Source of the DNA: Viscum album
Taxonomy: Eukaryota > Streptophyta > Magnoliopsida > Santalales > Viscaceae
Assembly (NCBI GenBank): GCA_963277665.1
Contig: OY728122.1
Span: 2,126,744,024 to 2,126,808,023 of the forward strand
Direction of reading: 5' to 3'
DNA: 64,000 nt
How positions within the stretch are numbered: position 1 is the stretch's first letter; each line of letters starts with the position of its first letter. A program made the position numbers and the translations under genes. This document shows, piece after piece, positions 38,400-51,000 of this stretch. Under the pieces are notes generated by a model, which ran no database searches, was not told the origin of the DNA, and worked only from the letters and a program-made list of their open reading frames with translations.

Positions 38400-40334
38400 T
38401 GGTTTCCCATAGGCCCCCCATTGAATTTTGTAAGAATGTGATGGGTTTTGTGTGGCCATTATAGGCTACATGGATTGGCCATACAGTTTATGAAACCGTG
38501 TCGAAAAATGGTGCATAGTGCCCAAGTTTTTAAATAATGTATTTTTACCATTTTCCTTTCGATAAATAATCTTAATGACCCTCTTTCATCCCCCATTCAA
38601 CCATTTTATCCATGGAAGGCTTCAAATCTCCGTCATGCCCCGATGGAACTCATTTTTAATGGTTTTTTCTTTGGGGGAACATAATGATTCATCAAGTGAA
38701 TTCTGTCATTGTTCATTCCTTCTCCTTAGGGGTTCATGCCATCATTTTGAGGTTCTAAATTTCAGAATCTTTGGGTTCATCCATATTGATTAATATTGTG
38801 TTTCGTGGTTCAATTTTCTTAGTTAGGATTTATTTCCTCTCACTTGTGGTGCGGGTGTGGTGTGATTGATATTTATCAGAAAGATTTGGGGTTTTATATT
38901 CAAGGTAGGTGGTTCCCTGTGTAAAAATTCATGATTTACCTATTTATCATGTTCCTCAACCATGTTGTGTGGCGTTAAATCCATTTATCAAATCATTCAT
39001 TTAGTGTTTAATTTTAATGTTGCATTTTTGTTTGAAAATGAGTGTTTTCCATGGGGAATACATGGTGTGTCTCTTGATTTACTTTTTAGATTCATGTAAT
39101 TGGTTAATTAAATGATTCCAAGACTTTCATTTCAGTTTTAGTATGGTAGTGGATTTCATTTGGCCATAAAAGAGAGTTTTTGAATTGATTTTATGTCCAA
39201 AGCCTTCTTGTATTTCTTGGAATTGTTTTATGAATGTTCTAAATGGTTTATTGAATTATGTAAAAAGTGTGAACCATGTTTTGGTGTGTTTATGATTTAG
39301 AAATGGTATTTTAAAAGTTCAAATGGTATTTTCTAACATTTGGAACTTCGTCGAGCACAAAGAAGGAAGCCAAGGTATCATAGTGGTGGAACTTATACTA
39401 GTATGCAAGTGATCTGGTAGTTACCTCTTCCTTGATTCACAAAGAAAGATTGAAGATGACAACTCTAACTAAAATATAATGATGTGGGGGCCACTACACC
39501 ATTTGGGTCAACCATTCTATTGGCTTATTCAGGAGATGGTTATTGGTTATGCCCACTTTTACCCTAATATATGATGTACCTAGGGAAACATATTTATCTA
39601 GTGTGTAGGGGTGTTCTTGTGTCTAGTGTTCTTAGATTTTATTGTACTTACCACTGGAATATGGCTTGTTTTGATTATAATTTCTGAAGCATGTGTTTTT
39701 TATTTAATATTTTTCTTCCCTTAATAATTCTATCTAGAAAAATTTTTCTATTTAATGATGCACCTCATAGAAATTTTTAAAATTATTTCATGTTTATGAA
39801 AAATATAAAATATTTTTGTCATAAAATTTCAATCACATGGAATCTTTTGGGGTGGAATCATATTGGTCATCAGGTCAAACCCGAAAAACACCATTTGGTG
39901 TATGTAGGCCTAGTAATGTTTGAGAATGGTATGTGTAAGTTCCATTGATACAAAAGTTTGGGTTGTTAGAATCCTTCCTTGGTGAAGTGTTGTGGAGATG
40001 TGTTAAGGGGGATGCCCCCTCCACTATGTGGTGGTTTTTGAGTAGGTATTGTAGCTCTTATTTTGTTGTGGACCTCAGGGACTTTGATTAAAATTATGTA
40101 ATTCTGTTATGTTTTTTATGACTTTTTTGGTGCAATTTTTCATATTCCATTTAATTATTATTATTGGTTGTTTTATTTCCCAAAAATTAGGTAAATTGTT
40201 CCCTAACATTTATTAATGATATTCATGAACTAGTGCAAGCCTATAGGGATAGGTAATACACTTTGAGCCTTTCTATGGACTAGGTCGAGCACCTGATTGA
40301 TTGAAGACCATATGTGGTTCGGGACACGTAAAAT
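38400..40334 (+). repeat. Element B 3' LTR
   Basis: Collinear with 21,353-23,300. The end reads GTGGTTCGGGACACGTAAAA, close to the GTGGTTCGGGGCGTGACA ending typical of plant Ty3/gypsy LTRs. The last base is uncertain by two or three. Confidence 0.8.
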
Positions 40335-40697
40335 TATTTTATTATCCTAAGACAAAAATATATTTATTTATTGATATTTTTTAAGAAAATAAATTTTCTT
40401 TTAAATAAGTATTATAATTATATAAATTTAATTAATTATTAATGAATCAAAAAATACCAAAAAATAATTTATCATTTCAAAAACATTTATTTACTTATTC
40501 TATGATGTAAATATATCATGATTACACTTATAAGATACAATGATTTTATTTGTACTCTCATAGGTGAGGTTACTATTCTTTTAATAGATATTCTTTAATT
40601 ATAAATTCCATTTATTTCCTTATACATTTATCATGAATTTACTTATTTAATAAAAAAATGAAAACAAAATATTATATATGTAACTGGTTTTTTACCA
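40335..40697 (-). repeat. Element C 3' LTR, proximal part
   Basis: Collinear with 47,672-48,015. Both hold ATTTACTTATTC..ATGATGTAAATATATCATGATTA and ATTATATATGTA. The inner end reads GGTTTTTTACCA, matching GGGTTATTACA at 48,015. With 19,044-21,352 it makes about 2,667 bp after removing one target duplication, against 2,672 bp for the 5' LTR. Confidence 0.88.
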
Positions 40698-40712
40698 TGT
40701 CCCCGTCATTTT
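40698..40712 (-). other. Element C polypurine tract
   Basis: On the minus strand the bases before the 3' LTR read AATGACGGGGACA, a G-rich purine tract in the expected place. Confidence 0.6.
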
Positions 40713-42330
40713 GGAATGATTTCCTCACAATTTTATTTTACTTGTAGGACAAGGGAGGATACCTTTATCTCATAATATTTTCAGATTCCATTATTTCTTC
40801 TTCATCCTAGGGGGTTTTCATCAAATCATTAACCTAGTAGATTACAATATTCCATTATACTTTATATTTAGGATGAAGAATTTGAAAAGGGTTCTGTTCA
40901 TTAGAAAGGACCACTTCGGGTTAAAATACATAGAGGATGAAAGCATGAGAAGAATCTAGAAAATACTATCTCAACATCAAAAAATGAAAAAAAAATCTCT
41001 CTGAGATAATCATTGATGAAAATATACTCAATAGGTTACTAGAATAACATTATCTAATATTTCATAATTTCCATTAACCCATGGATTTATATTTCCTTTC
41101 CTATAAAAATGTGTAACACTATTCAAATGAGTGATTTTATGGGAAAATTAATATTTTACCTTAAAAGAATAGTCTTTCCTTCAATTATCTACATAAATTT
41201 TGTATCATCTATTACCTATCCCATTTGTTTCTAGATCATCTAAACACTCTTATCCACTTCATCTTCTAATTATGATCCCGTTGACTTCTGTTCCCCGACA
41301 TCATCATAAAATACATTAGTTTGATACTGCTTTCCAAATAATTCTTCAAAAGGTTCTATCTGTATATGTGAATGAAAACATGTGTTATAAAAAGACTCAT
41401 ATAAAAAATATATTGATCCCTAATTTATTATTAGTCCATCAAACAAGATCTAGGAACTTCATCCATATAATTAATTGTTCTCTCAGTTTTCGAATCAGAT
41501 TTTGGAAGAAAAACATTATTGAAACATAGTTATGGGCCCTACCACTTCTGAAGGACTTTCCAAAAGTGAAAAGTGAACCTTGCATCACGGTCCGATATAA
41601 TGTAATTAGGAAATACATGTAACCATAATATATCGTTAAGGTATAGTAAAGATACTTAATCCAAATATTTAGTTTCTCAAATAGGAAAAAAATATGCTGG
41701 TTTAGTCATTAAGTCAACAATAACCCAAATTGCATTGATACCTTGAGAATTCTTTGATAGTACCACCATGAAGTCAATGGATGTATTTTCACATTTTCAC
41801 TATAGTATTGGCACTAGATAAAGCATCCCATTTGGCAGTTTTTATTATCCATTAACCAATTGACAAGTTAAACATTTCATGGTAATATATCCCTCATTAA
41901 TTTACATTTCATCCCACCAGTAATAGTCCCAAAAGACTTTGTACATAATAGTACTGAAAGATGAACTTAACACGAATTAATGTGAGCTTCTCAAAACTAT
42001 TATTTTGTGTGGAGGGATTAATAATGGAAATATAATCAAATCCAAAATCTTAAAAATGTTCTTTATCAAAGTTAAATTTTGGAAACATACCCCTTTCAAC
42101 AAATTCTATCATTTTCAATAAATCATGGTCTTCCTTCTATGCATTCTTAATTCTGTCTAATATATAAGACTACACTAAAACATGAAAAAATAAAGGAATT
42201 CACTACACTAGGAACTTCTATGCCAAAATCCATCAAATAAGTAATCAAGGGGTCATTCTCCCAACATAACATGGTTAGTTTAACATAATGTTTTTGACAC
42301 AAGGCATCAAACATTTTTTTTTTCTTTTCA
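40713..42330 (-). pseudogene. pol: Element C integrase, broken
   Basis: Reading right to left: a zinc-finger end with MKCLTCQLVN near 41,870-41,890, then SIDFMVVLSKNSQGINAIWV at about 41,720-41,780 (first aspartate 41,773-41,775), SDRDARFTFHFW (second aspartate 41,590-41,592) and SKTERTINYMDE (glutamate 41,482-41,484). The second aspartate and the glutamate are 36 codons apart in the same frame, exactly the D-x35-E spacing of LTR-retrotransposon integrases. The triad is intact although stops interrupt the domain. The region from 41,250 down to 40,713 should hold the C-terminus, but I recognise only scattered pieces. Confidence 0.88.
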
Positions 42331-42760
42331 GGATGGTAATTGATTGGGAATCACAATCCTTTATCATTTAAATACATATTTTCTGAGTCATGTACATTTC
42401 ATTATTAGTAAATATATAATTCAAAATTTTATAGTCAATATATATTTAACATTGGGATCTTTATAAATTATTCACCATATATTCAAAGTGAAAACCATCG
42501 ATGATAATTCCACATCATGTGAGGGATAATTTAATTTATTAGTGTTTTGTTTTCTTAAAGCATAAGAAATTACACGGTTATTCATCATCAAAACACAATC
42601 ATGTATCTTTAATGAAGAAAAAATATTGATGCCATAGTTTCCCTTTCTGGAAGGCATGTCAAAAACTATATAATTCACCAATCTATTTTTTAGTTCCTGA
42701 ATACAAACATCATAATCTCATATAATAATAAATTTAACCCCATTTCATGTTAACATAATA
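42331..42760 (-). pseudogene. pol: Element C RNase H, broken
   Basis: The minus-strand frame 42,681-42,472 carries NRVISYALRKQ and LNYPSHDVELSSMVFTLNIW, matching VIAYASRQL and the NYPTHDLELAAVVFALKIW block of plant Ty3/gypsy RNase H almost position for position. The first catalytic aspartate block upstream is not clear. This is the longest open remnant of C. Confidence 0.9.
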
Positions 42761-43660
42761 TTTCAGATTTATAATTTTACATTTTATTAAAAACAAATTG
42801 GTAATATCTTGGTAATACAATAAAACTACAGGTCTATATAACAGTTCTAGGTATTGGCTATTCATCATCCACTTTTTTTGTGGGATCAACAATTATGAAA
42901 TCCATATTTATAATTCACCTATTAAAAGAAATATATTTCAAAAAAAACTCACATTTTATAAATTTCCCTTATAAATTTTTACGTTTGACATTTTTAAAGA
43001 TAATACTTAAAAAACATTCATGATCCTCAAAAAATTTTGAAAATACTAAAATAATACCAATAAAATCAACCACAATCTTATACAAATATTCACATAATAT
43101 TATATACATAATATCCACGAATACAATGTTGGAATTTTTCAATCCAATGGGAATAAGAAAAAACTCATAATACCCATATCTAATATAAAAATCTCCATTT
43201 TGGATGTCATCCTCCTACAAATATAGCAGATTGTACTTATATCTCATGTAAATTTTGAAAAATACTGATCTCATTAGAGCTGATCAAATAAGTCATTGAT
43301 ATGAGTCAATATTTAATTATTCTTAAAAGTAATGTTTTAAAAATAACTATAATCAATGGGAAGTATTATAAAAACATATTTATTTTAAAAAAACAGATCA
43401 CCCAATGTTGAATTTCCATGATAAATGATGATTTTATCTGGAACATATGGTAAATTAATTATAAAATCTAGAATTTTCACTTGATCCATTCAATAAGTTG
43501 TTTTTGAAATTAAAAGAACATAAGAAAAAATGTCACTAGTAAATTCAACTTCTCTATTATATATAACATTGAAAAACTCTTCAGGGAAATCATAAAAGTG
43601 TTTATTTACCACTGGAACATCATTAATCATAGTAGATCCCTTGTATAAAAAATATTGGAA
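42761..43660 (-). pseudogene. pol: Element C reverse transcriptase, broken
   Basis: Order on the minus strand: FPEEFFNVI near 43,590, REVEFTSDI near 43,550 and ISKTTY near 43,510, then a much-decayed middle and the catalytic region near 43,060. The polymerase motif reads F-I-G-I at 43,053-43,064, so both catalytic aspartates are lost. FSKFFEDHECFLSIIFKN and KFIKCEFFL follow in the usual order. Stops and frameshifts throughout. Confidence 0.85.
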
Positions 43661-43779
43661 AGATAATATTCATTTCCATATTTTAACAGTTTCTCAGATT
43701 CTTGATATGATATCAATGGTGTGGGTTTAATCATGTATAAAAACAAAAACTGTTGGAGAAAAACTACTTCTTTAGCTCA

Positions 43780-44060
43780 AGAATCTATATTATCATTGTA
43801 AACTTAAATCTAGTCCGACCCTAGAATAACATCAAACTCAACCAAGGGAGAAACAACAAGGTTGGAAGGAAATTTCATTCCACATAAAACAATAAGAAGA
43901 TTCATATAATTCAATTTACTATAATATTTCTTAAATTTTTTTCCCATAAAATCATGTCTCACTTATTGAGGAGAAATATTCAATTTTATGGATAATATAT
44001 TAGAAATAATAAAATGGGTAGGTACTATTTAAAATAATACATTATAAAAATATGCGTAAA
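43780..44060 (-). pseudogene. pol: Element C aspartic protease, broken
   Basis: The C-terminal block VEFDVILGSD-stop-I at about 43,815-43,850 matches FDVILGMDWL, with the tryptophan codon turned into TAG. About 60 codons upstream, THFIISNILSIKLNIS near 43,950-44,010 matches the THSFIS...LNL stretch after the DSG active site. The active site itself (about 44,015-44,030) is damaged. Confidence 0.8.
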
Positions 44061-44259
44061 CATAGTACCTAATACAACTACATTGGACGGCCTGAAATAT
44101 ACTGATGTAGTCGCAATGGATCTCACATCACCTTTCTACATATAATCTCACTAGTTTCCATCATTCAGATCATTCATTGGGATAATGTTTTTATAACTCT
44201 TCATCTCACCACATTTAATCCACTTTATATTATTCTTATAAATATTAACCATAACATCC

Positions 44260-45260
44260 TTAAGATAATACTCATTGTGATCTCATGCTATATTTCCAAG
44301 CATACCACATCAGAATCACTTCCTCGATTCGTTAAGGCATTCCCCATGGTGATTTTTACCACACATCCCCAAAACTGGAAACTGAATTTTCTTACCCTCA
44401 TATTTCTTTGATTGACTATTATTGATCATTTCCCATATAGACTTCTTATTATTCTTACATTAAAAAATAATTATTCAATAAAACCATTTCCACACTCACT
44501 GCACATCGAATAAGATTATCTTAATAATTAAATTCATGGGATCCCAAATCCCTTGGGTATCATGGATTCAATCCATAGTAAAAATTGATTGATTTTATTA
44601 CCAAGATCATAATTTAGATTTGGAGAAAAAAAATTCTCGTCGGTTGATTTTTTATTCATAATATACCAATGAATCTTCCTCATTTTTTTCAATTCATTAA
44701 ATTTCTTTTCCGTCATAGGTCGAAAAAACATTAGGAAATTAATTTTTGAGGAAAATATTTTTAAAATAATAGCCTTCCAAATCATTAATCCCCAAACTAT
44801 ACAAGATATTCATCACCATTATACACCACTATTAGGTTTCATATTTAAAATGATAAATAGAAATACTAAAATTTGGATTGTCCAAGCAGACCATGTAAAT
44901 CAAATATCTATTAATGAGATTTAATTCACCATTCACTAGATATTGGGTTAGAAGAACCACTGAAAGCATGAGGGTGTTGCCTTATAAAATGTTCCTATAT
45001 CGTCGTCATCCTTTGTGGTATATATAGTTTTAATCATTAAGGTATCCAATCTCCATTTATAGCTGTATCAATTGATCCATTAAAATCCCAAATTTTTCAA
45101 TTCCAATACCCACCATTCTATATTTCATATTTAGACAGATATTATCCTCTCGGTGTCCTCAAAGATCTACTTCTCAATTTATTTTATAGAAACCCATTCT
45201 GAATAGACATATCATAGATGACACAACATGTTATTATTAAAATGTTATGTCATTTAAAAT
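44260..45260 (-). pseudogene. gag: Element C gag, broken
   Basis: The capsid core is best seen in the minus-strand frame 44,785-44,534: WKAIILKIF, a FF..M/V-R-like segment, then KKFNELKKMRKIHWYIMNK, matching the EFLQLKQGxxSVxEY block of the retrotransposon gag domain. Two zinc knuckles follow at 44,285-44,372. The N-terminal part (44,800-45,260) was not recognised and the start codon is unknown. The leader between it and the primer-binding site is short. Confidence 0.75.
44285..44372 (-). other. Two decayed CCHC zinc knuckles of element C gag
   Basis: The first reads CGKNHHGECL, keeping C, H and C. The second reads stop-F-stop-C-G-M-L-G-N-I-A-stop, where related gags have C-F-R-C-G-x-x-G-H-I-A-R-D-C. 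The first cysteine and two arginines are now TGA and the histidine is asparagine (AAT). Two knuckles per gag differ from the single one seen in A and B. Confidence 0.8.
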
Positions 45261-45323
45261 TAACCATAGGATTAAAATAAATTACGGTGTCATATTAAAA
45301 TCATCCCGATTCATAATTTTATC

Positions 45324-45343
45324 TAAACAGTGCACTGATTTCA
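45324..45343 (-). other. Element C primer-binding site (tRNA-iMet type)
   Basis: The plus-strand string GCACTGATTTCA at 45,332-45,343 is the complement of a TGGTATCAGAGC-type site with three changes; over 20 bases about 14 agree. It touches the inner end of the 5' LTR. Confidence 0.7.
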
Positions 45344-48015
45344 TCTAAAAGGACTAAACATTACAAAATCGAGTAAATACCCAAGGAATTATTTTCATTA
45401 CATTACTAAAGCTAATTTCGGTTCGAAGTTTTATAATATTTGGAAACATTTCATACATATCAACCAACAATAACTCAATGTGGGTACTACTAATATTGGA
45501 TCAATTTTCTCCAATATACATCATATTTGAATATAAATATAAAATATTTTAATTAAAATAAATCACAAAATCCATATTGGGTTCTTCTTTTCTATTACCC
45601 TTCCATAAACCAATTGAAAAACCTATTAAAAAATTGGACAAGCACTAAAGGCTTAGTAAATGACATAAAACTAAAGATAGAAAAAGTTATTCTATAAATA
45701 CTTATAAACATATGAAATCATTTTCACAAAGTCAAACTTCTCACCCAATAAGTATCATATAGTTACTTTGTGAAAAAAGGTATTTCGATAAATCATAGAA
45801 AAAATAAATAATAAAAAGAAGTTAAATTTTTTAATTATATAATTTTGATTGTAACCCCATAGCTACAATATAAATTTTAACTATAAAAACGATACAATAT
45901 AACCAACATGGCTGCCTTATGGTGTATCCATCGCAGTTAGACTTGAAATAACAATATGGGTAAACTCCACCATAAACATAAATATTGAACTATAGGTAGA
46001 TGTAGATCACTAATGTCATCATAAAAAATTCCCAAGAACCATAAAATAATCATAATATTATAATACTTTTAGAAAATCATTAGTTTTGAATTTTGTAAAA
46101 ATATAAATTTGAAAGAGGAATTTTAAAGAGAATTCCCCTAGAAATATCATATAATTGAAGTGAAAATAAATCAGAAAAATAGAAGATATTTATACAATAT
46201 AAATTAAATTAATAAAACAAAATATAATTAAAATTAATAGTACCATATAATTAATTATGTTGGAGGTTAATCAAATGAATGGATATTGGGTTTTGAATTC
46301 ACTTACCTTAGGTTCATCTGCCATCAAACATGTTAAAACCACCAATATAAAAATTTAAAGAGTATTATTAATATAATAAGAAACAATACTAATATATATA
46401 ATTACTTATATGATATTATTATAACTTATTTCCCCATATTTAGTAATAATATTTTAATTGATTTCATTTTTTGGCACATTTATTTCAATTTTTCAAGGTT
46501 CGGTTCATTATTGATTTTCATGTAGAATTTAAGAAAAACACCTATAGTGAAATTAAATGATGTTAATATGATTCCATAATTATATATGATACAATATATA
46601 ATTTTTTATTTCTGATATGACTATAAATTCTTAGATATAACAATAATGAAAATGTTTTAATTTATTTTTGCGGGTTTTTCGATCATTGAGAACTTATATC
46701 ATTTTATTCAATATAATGGTTATATAATTGTTCTAAAATATTAAATAAAACAAATATTTATAATAAAATTTCATTTATCAATAATAATATTTTTATGACC
46801 ATCATTGAAGGTGGAAATGGAAAATGAAAGTTTATAGTCCATGATGATGGTAAATGGACCTTTTCACATATGATGTTCTTAATTTTAGAATAAATGGGAG
46901 AAGATAATATGTTTCATGATCAATTTTTAAATAAAAATTTTAAAATTATTGAATATAAAATATAATAGGGTTTTAATTACAATTGATTAATGTTATTTTA
47001 ATTGATAATTAGAAATGAAAATAAATGTAACAGAATATAAAAAAAATTAATATGGATTTTACCTCATGAATTCCCCTCTTTGATAACCTCTATGGGGCCC
47101 TTGGTTGGGGACTTTTGGTGAGACCGATATGTCTTGGATGTGGGGAATAATCTTGTTAATAAAATTTAGAAGAATTTAATCCATTTATAAGGCATTGAAT
47201 TGTCTGTATAATAGGTGTTGTGGGGTTGTATTAATTATGGATTAGAGTTCTGTTTACAAATTATTATATTAATTAATTTATTATTTTGTCTCAAGGCAAT
47301 GAATGGATGAAAATGTGTCAATAAATTTATTAAAAAAATGAAGTATTTTTTGATATTATGGTGGTCACATCAGAGATGACCCATGGATTATTGTATTTAA
47401 CTTAAAATATATATATTTAACAAATTAACGTATTTTAGTATTCATAAAAAATTCAATAATTAATGAAAAATCTCAAGAATTCACCCTATCTAGTTTTTCT
47501 CATTTGGAATTAAAAAATAAAATTCATTTTGTTGAAAATATATTTCTAAAAATGTGAAATTTATTATTCAATTGATATCATCATTTATTTGAAAAAGATC
47601 AGTTTTAAAATAATAAAATATTTTATAAAACATTGAAAAATTAAATAAGGTCTCATAAAATTATATTATAATCATATGAAACAAAAATATTTATTTTTTA
47701 ATCAATTTTATGAAATAAAATTTAAAAAATAATATTTATAATAAAATTATAATTATATATTTATCAACTTATAAATATCAACACCTAATTTATCATTTCG
47801 AAAAAATTATTTACTTATTCCATGATGTAAATATATCATGATTAAAATAGTAAGATACAAAAATATTTTTTATACTCCCATAGGCAATGATATTATTCAA
47901 TTAGTATACATTTTTTTATTATACAAACATTTTATTTCATTATACATTTATAATGAATTTAATTATTTAAATTGAAATTAAAAAAATATATTATATATGT
48001 ACCTGGGTTATTACA
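45344..48015 (-). repeat. Element C 5' LTR
   Basis: 2,672 bp, uninterrupted and collinear with the two parts of the 3' LTR. On its own strand it starts TGTAATAACCC, a typical plant Ty3/gypsy start. It gives the empty-site sequence for the insertion of B (around 47,660-47,675). Confidence 0.9.
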
Positions 48016-48020
48016 TAATA
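48016..48020. repeat. Target-site duplication of element C (TAATA), right
   Basis: Identical to 19,039-19,043; repeat D resumes directly after it. Confidence 0.8.
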
Positions 48021-51000
48021 ATTATATTTTGAAGATGATATAACAAAATAATACCAAATTTTAAATATATATGAAATTAGGATAATGAGACACGAGGTTT
48101 GAAAAGATAGTAGTTGTTAATAAAGGAAATATTAATAAATTAATTTTTATTTTAAATACAATTTTTTTGAAATGTAAATTATTACATAAAAATATCATTT
48201 TGGAATTTAAAATTATAGTATTATATTAATATTATATTTTTTATATTTATATAAGGATTTATATTTATGTGAATATATAGTAATAAATTTTTACAAATAA
48301 CACTATTTTTTGACATTATTATTTTATATGTGTGAATTTGAAAATATGAAAACCTATTAATGATGTAAATTATTTTTTTATAAGTTGATTTAATTTTTTA
48401 AAATGTTTTTGGTCTTAAAAACCTATATTACATATTTTAAAACATAGTATATAGTTTTTAAGGAAAATATTTCATAATACATTATATGTATAGTATTTCA
48501 AAAAATAAATTTCACTATAAAATATTTTTTCAAAGAAATGAATTTCAATATTATAATCATTTGGTAAAAATTATATAATAAGGAAATTTTTATATATTTT
48601 AATATAATATAAGCAACATCTTTAAAATTAATTTTCTGTGGTGTAAACCAAATGTGGTAAAAAACATTATCTGATGAGGTGAAGGGCCTGGCATGTTAAA
48701 AATTTATTTTCAATTCAATTTTCTAGTTTTCACTTAATATTATAACATCTAAATACATTATTTATTAATTTTGGATCCAATTACATTGATCGTGACCTCA
48801 TATTATTTTAATTCTTTTTGTATTTACAAAAAATCATTCCCTTATCACTTTTCAATGGGTAATCCTCTCCTCAATTCCCCTCACATCATATCCATTATTT
48901 CAAAACAAAATCATCCAAAAATATCCAATAAATACTAGCCTCATTAAAGATGTTCTTTTCATCACAAATTAATATCCCTTGAAAGCTTGACACCCTTTTC
49001 TAATGAGACAATCCAAGAAGGGAGGAATATGTTCATACCCTATCATTCTCATTTCTATTTCATCTTGTATAGTCTAATAAATTTCTATACACTATCATAA
49101 AAAACTAACATATGTATCTCTATTGTATTGATATGTTATTATAATAAAACTACAATAATTATCTACCTTTCCCATTCCATCATGAAAAATAAAAATATAA
49201 ATCGCTCATAAGTGCAAACTACTTCCTCCATTAATAACATATTCATTTTTTCACCATGATATATTGATGGGTTAAAAATAGAATTAAATATATAATTAAA
49301 TAAATATATATATATATTATTCTTAACAAATAAACCATATATAACCTCAATCATGTTCTATGAAAATGTAAATCATCGTCTATGTGTATGTGCGGACAAC
49401 TTCGTCAAAATAATTATGTGTTCTATATTTCATTACTAGTTTCCATAGATGTATATATGAACAGATTTCAATGATAAATTTAATTTTTAATATATGAATA
49501 AGGTTATATTAATAAAAATTAAATAGAATACCCATGATTTTAATGATAAAAAAATCATTATGAAATTAGTCATCCTAAACAAGAACTAAAAGAAGGATAT
49601 GAAATCTATTCATACTATGTAATTGTATATTATCCATAACTTATTATCATAATTATCTATAATTGTTATATATTACAGTATGGAATACTATGTAGGATAA
49701 TTATTATTTAGGTATAATTATATTTTATATATAGCATCTCATAATAATCTATTAATCCTTGATCAATCATGATTGGGTTATTTTCACCACCTGCATGAAC
49801 AATGAAATAAATTTACATCATGGGTTATTATGAGAACATAATAAATGGAATTATATAAATAAATATGTAAATAATGATATATATATTTTTATCTATAAAT
49901 TTTATATAAATATTTAATTCATTGATTATGAAAACACTATCCACTGGTTAATAATAATTTAAATTAGCATGGGGTCTATTTCATCTTCATGGATAAATAA
50001 TTGCAAACTCATAAAAGAAAGATAAAAAAGATAATATATTATTATAATTATACCATTTAAAAAAATTAATGTTATGGTAACTATGAAATTTTGAATTACA
50101 ATGAATACCAATACCACTCTATAAGAACTAGTTCAAAATAATCATTATTAGTTACAAGAGATTTTGAAAAAGTGAAAAAGTTACTATAAATATAAATATT
50201 TTTAGAAATATTAGAATGGATAAATATAAAGGCTTATTTTTATTAATGTGGCTCTGAGGGATTAACCTCGTGATCTTAATTTATTTATTAAGGTTTTTTG
50301 GTGAATGATAAAAATGAATTAGGACTGAGGTAAGGATTTATTATCTTAAATTAAACTCTTTGAGAGTTGGTTTATATTATGAACATAATATATTTTACAT
50401 GGTGTATATTCATCATAATAGAGATATTATATCATTAAATAAATTTTATTCTATGTAATTTAAGTTAAAATTAAATCCCCCACATTTAAGACTACATGAT
50501 TTAAATTCCCCTCATATTGAAATTCATTTTTACTAAATTATCATTCATTGAGTAGTAATTGTTCTTCATGAAAACAATTTCATATATATTTTATTAATTA
50601 AACCATTTAAATGTATTATGTGTTATTTTATTATTTAAATATGTGGGATTCATATTTTTCCCACATAATACCCTTTTATAAGTTTTTATTACCTCATGAA
50701 CTATGTTGTTTGAAAGGTCCATTAGAAACTCTTATCATATTAGATGAGTAATATGAATTATTTGGAACATCTACAAGAAATATTATATTTATTATTTTAT
50801 TTAAAATTTTTTATGATATTCCCTTTTATAATTCATTGTACAATTTCTTTATTTATTCAAATCATCATATTTTATTTTTCTATCTCTTAAAGGTATTACA
50901 TTATCAAGAACGAACCTTTAATTAATAATGTGACCATTTTTTCATGACCATATTTTACTTCCCTCCAATGTTCTACAATATTTTCTAAATATAAAATATT

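Larger units (their letters stand above)
21353..40334 (+). mobile_element. Ty3/gypsy LTR retrotransposon B, containing A
   Basis: Plus-strand element inserted into the 3' LTR of C. Order: 5' LTR (21,353-23,300), primer-binding site (23,304-23,323), gag (from 23,652), pol up to RNase H (to 26,241), element A (26,242-36,373), the rest of RNase H and integrase (36,379-38,260), 3' LTR (38,400-40,334). Without A it is about 8.84 kb, with an interior near 4.96 kb. No clear polypurine tract was seen before the 3' LTR. Stops and frameshifts are dense and the LTRs look more diverged than those of A or C. The pol layout suits a Tekay/Del-type chromovirus. Confidence 0.88.
19044..48015 (-). mobile_element. 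Ty3/gypsy LTR retrotransposon C, containing B and A
   Basis: The outermost retrotransposon of the nest, read on the minus strand. From right to left: 5' LTR (45,344-48,015), tRNA-iMet-type primer-binding site (45,324-45,343), gag with two zinc knuckles, protease, RT, RNase H, integrase, a polypurine tract at 40,698-40,712 and the 3' LTR (40,697 down to 40,335, then 21,352 down to 19,044). Element B interrupts the 3' LTR. Without B and A it is about 9.99 kb: two LTRs of about 2.67 kb and an interior of 4,646 bp. All genes are broken. LTR length and pol order suit a Tekay/Del-type chromovirus, but the clade was not tested by phylogeny. Confidence 0.9.

Noticed and set aside
42472..42681. Possible small host gene on the minus strand
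   Set aside because: The residues match the Ty3/gypsy RNase H block and fit between the RT and integrase of element C.
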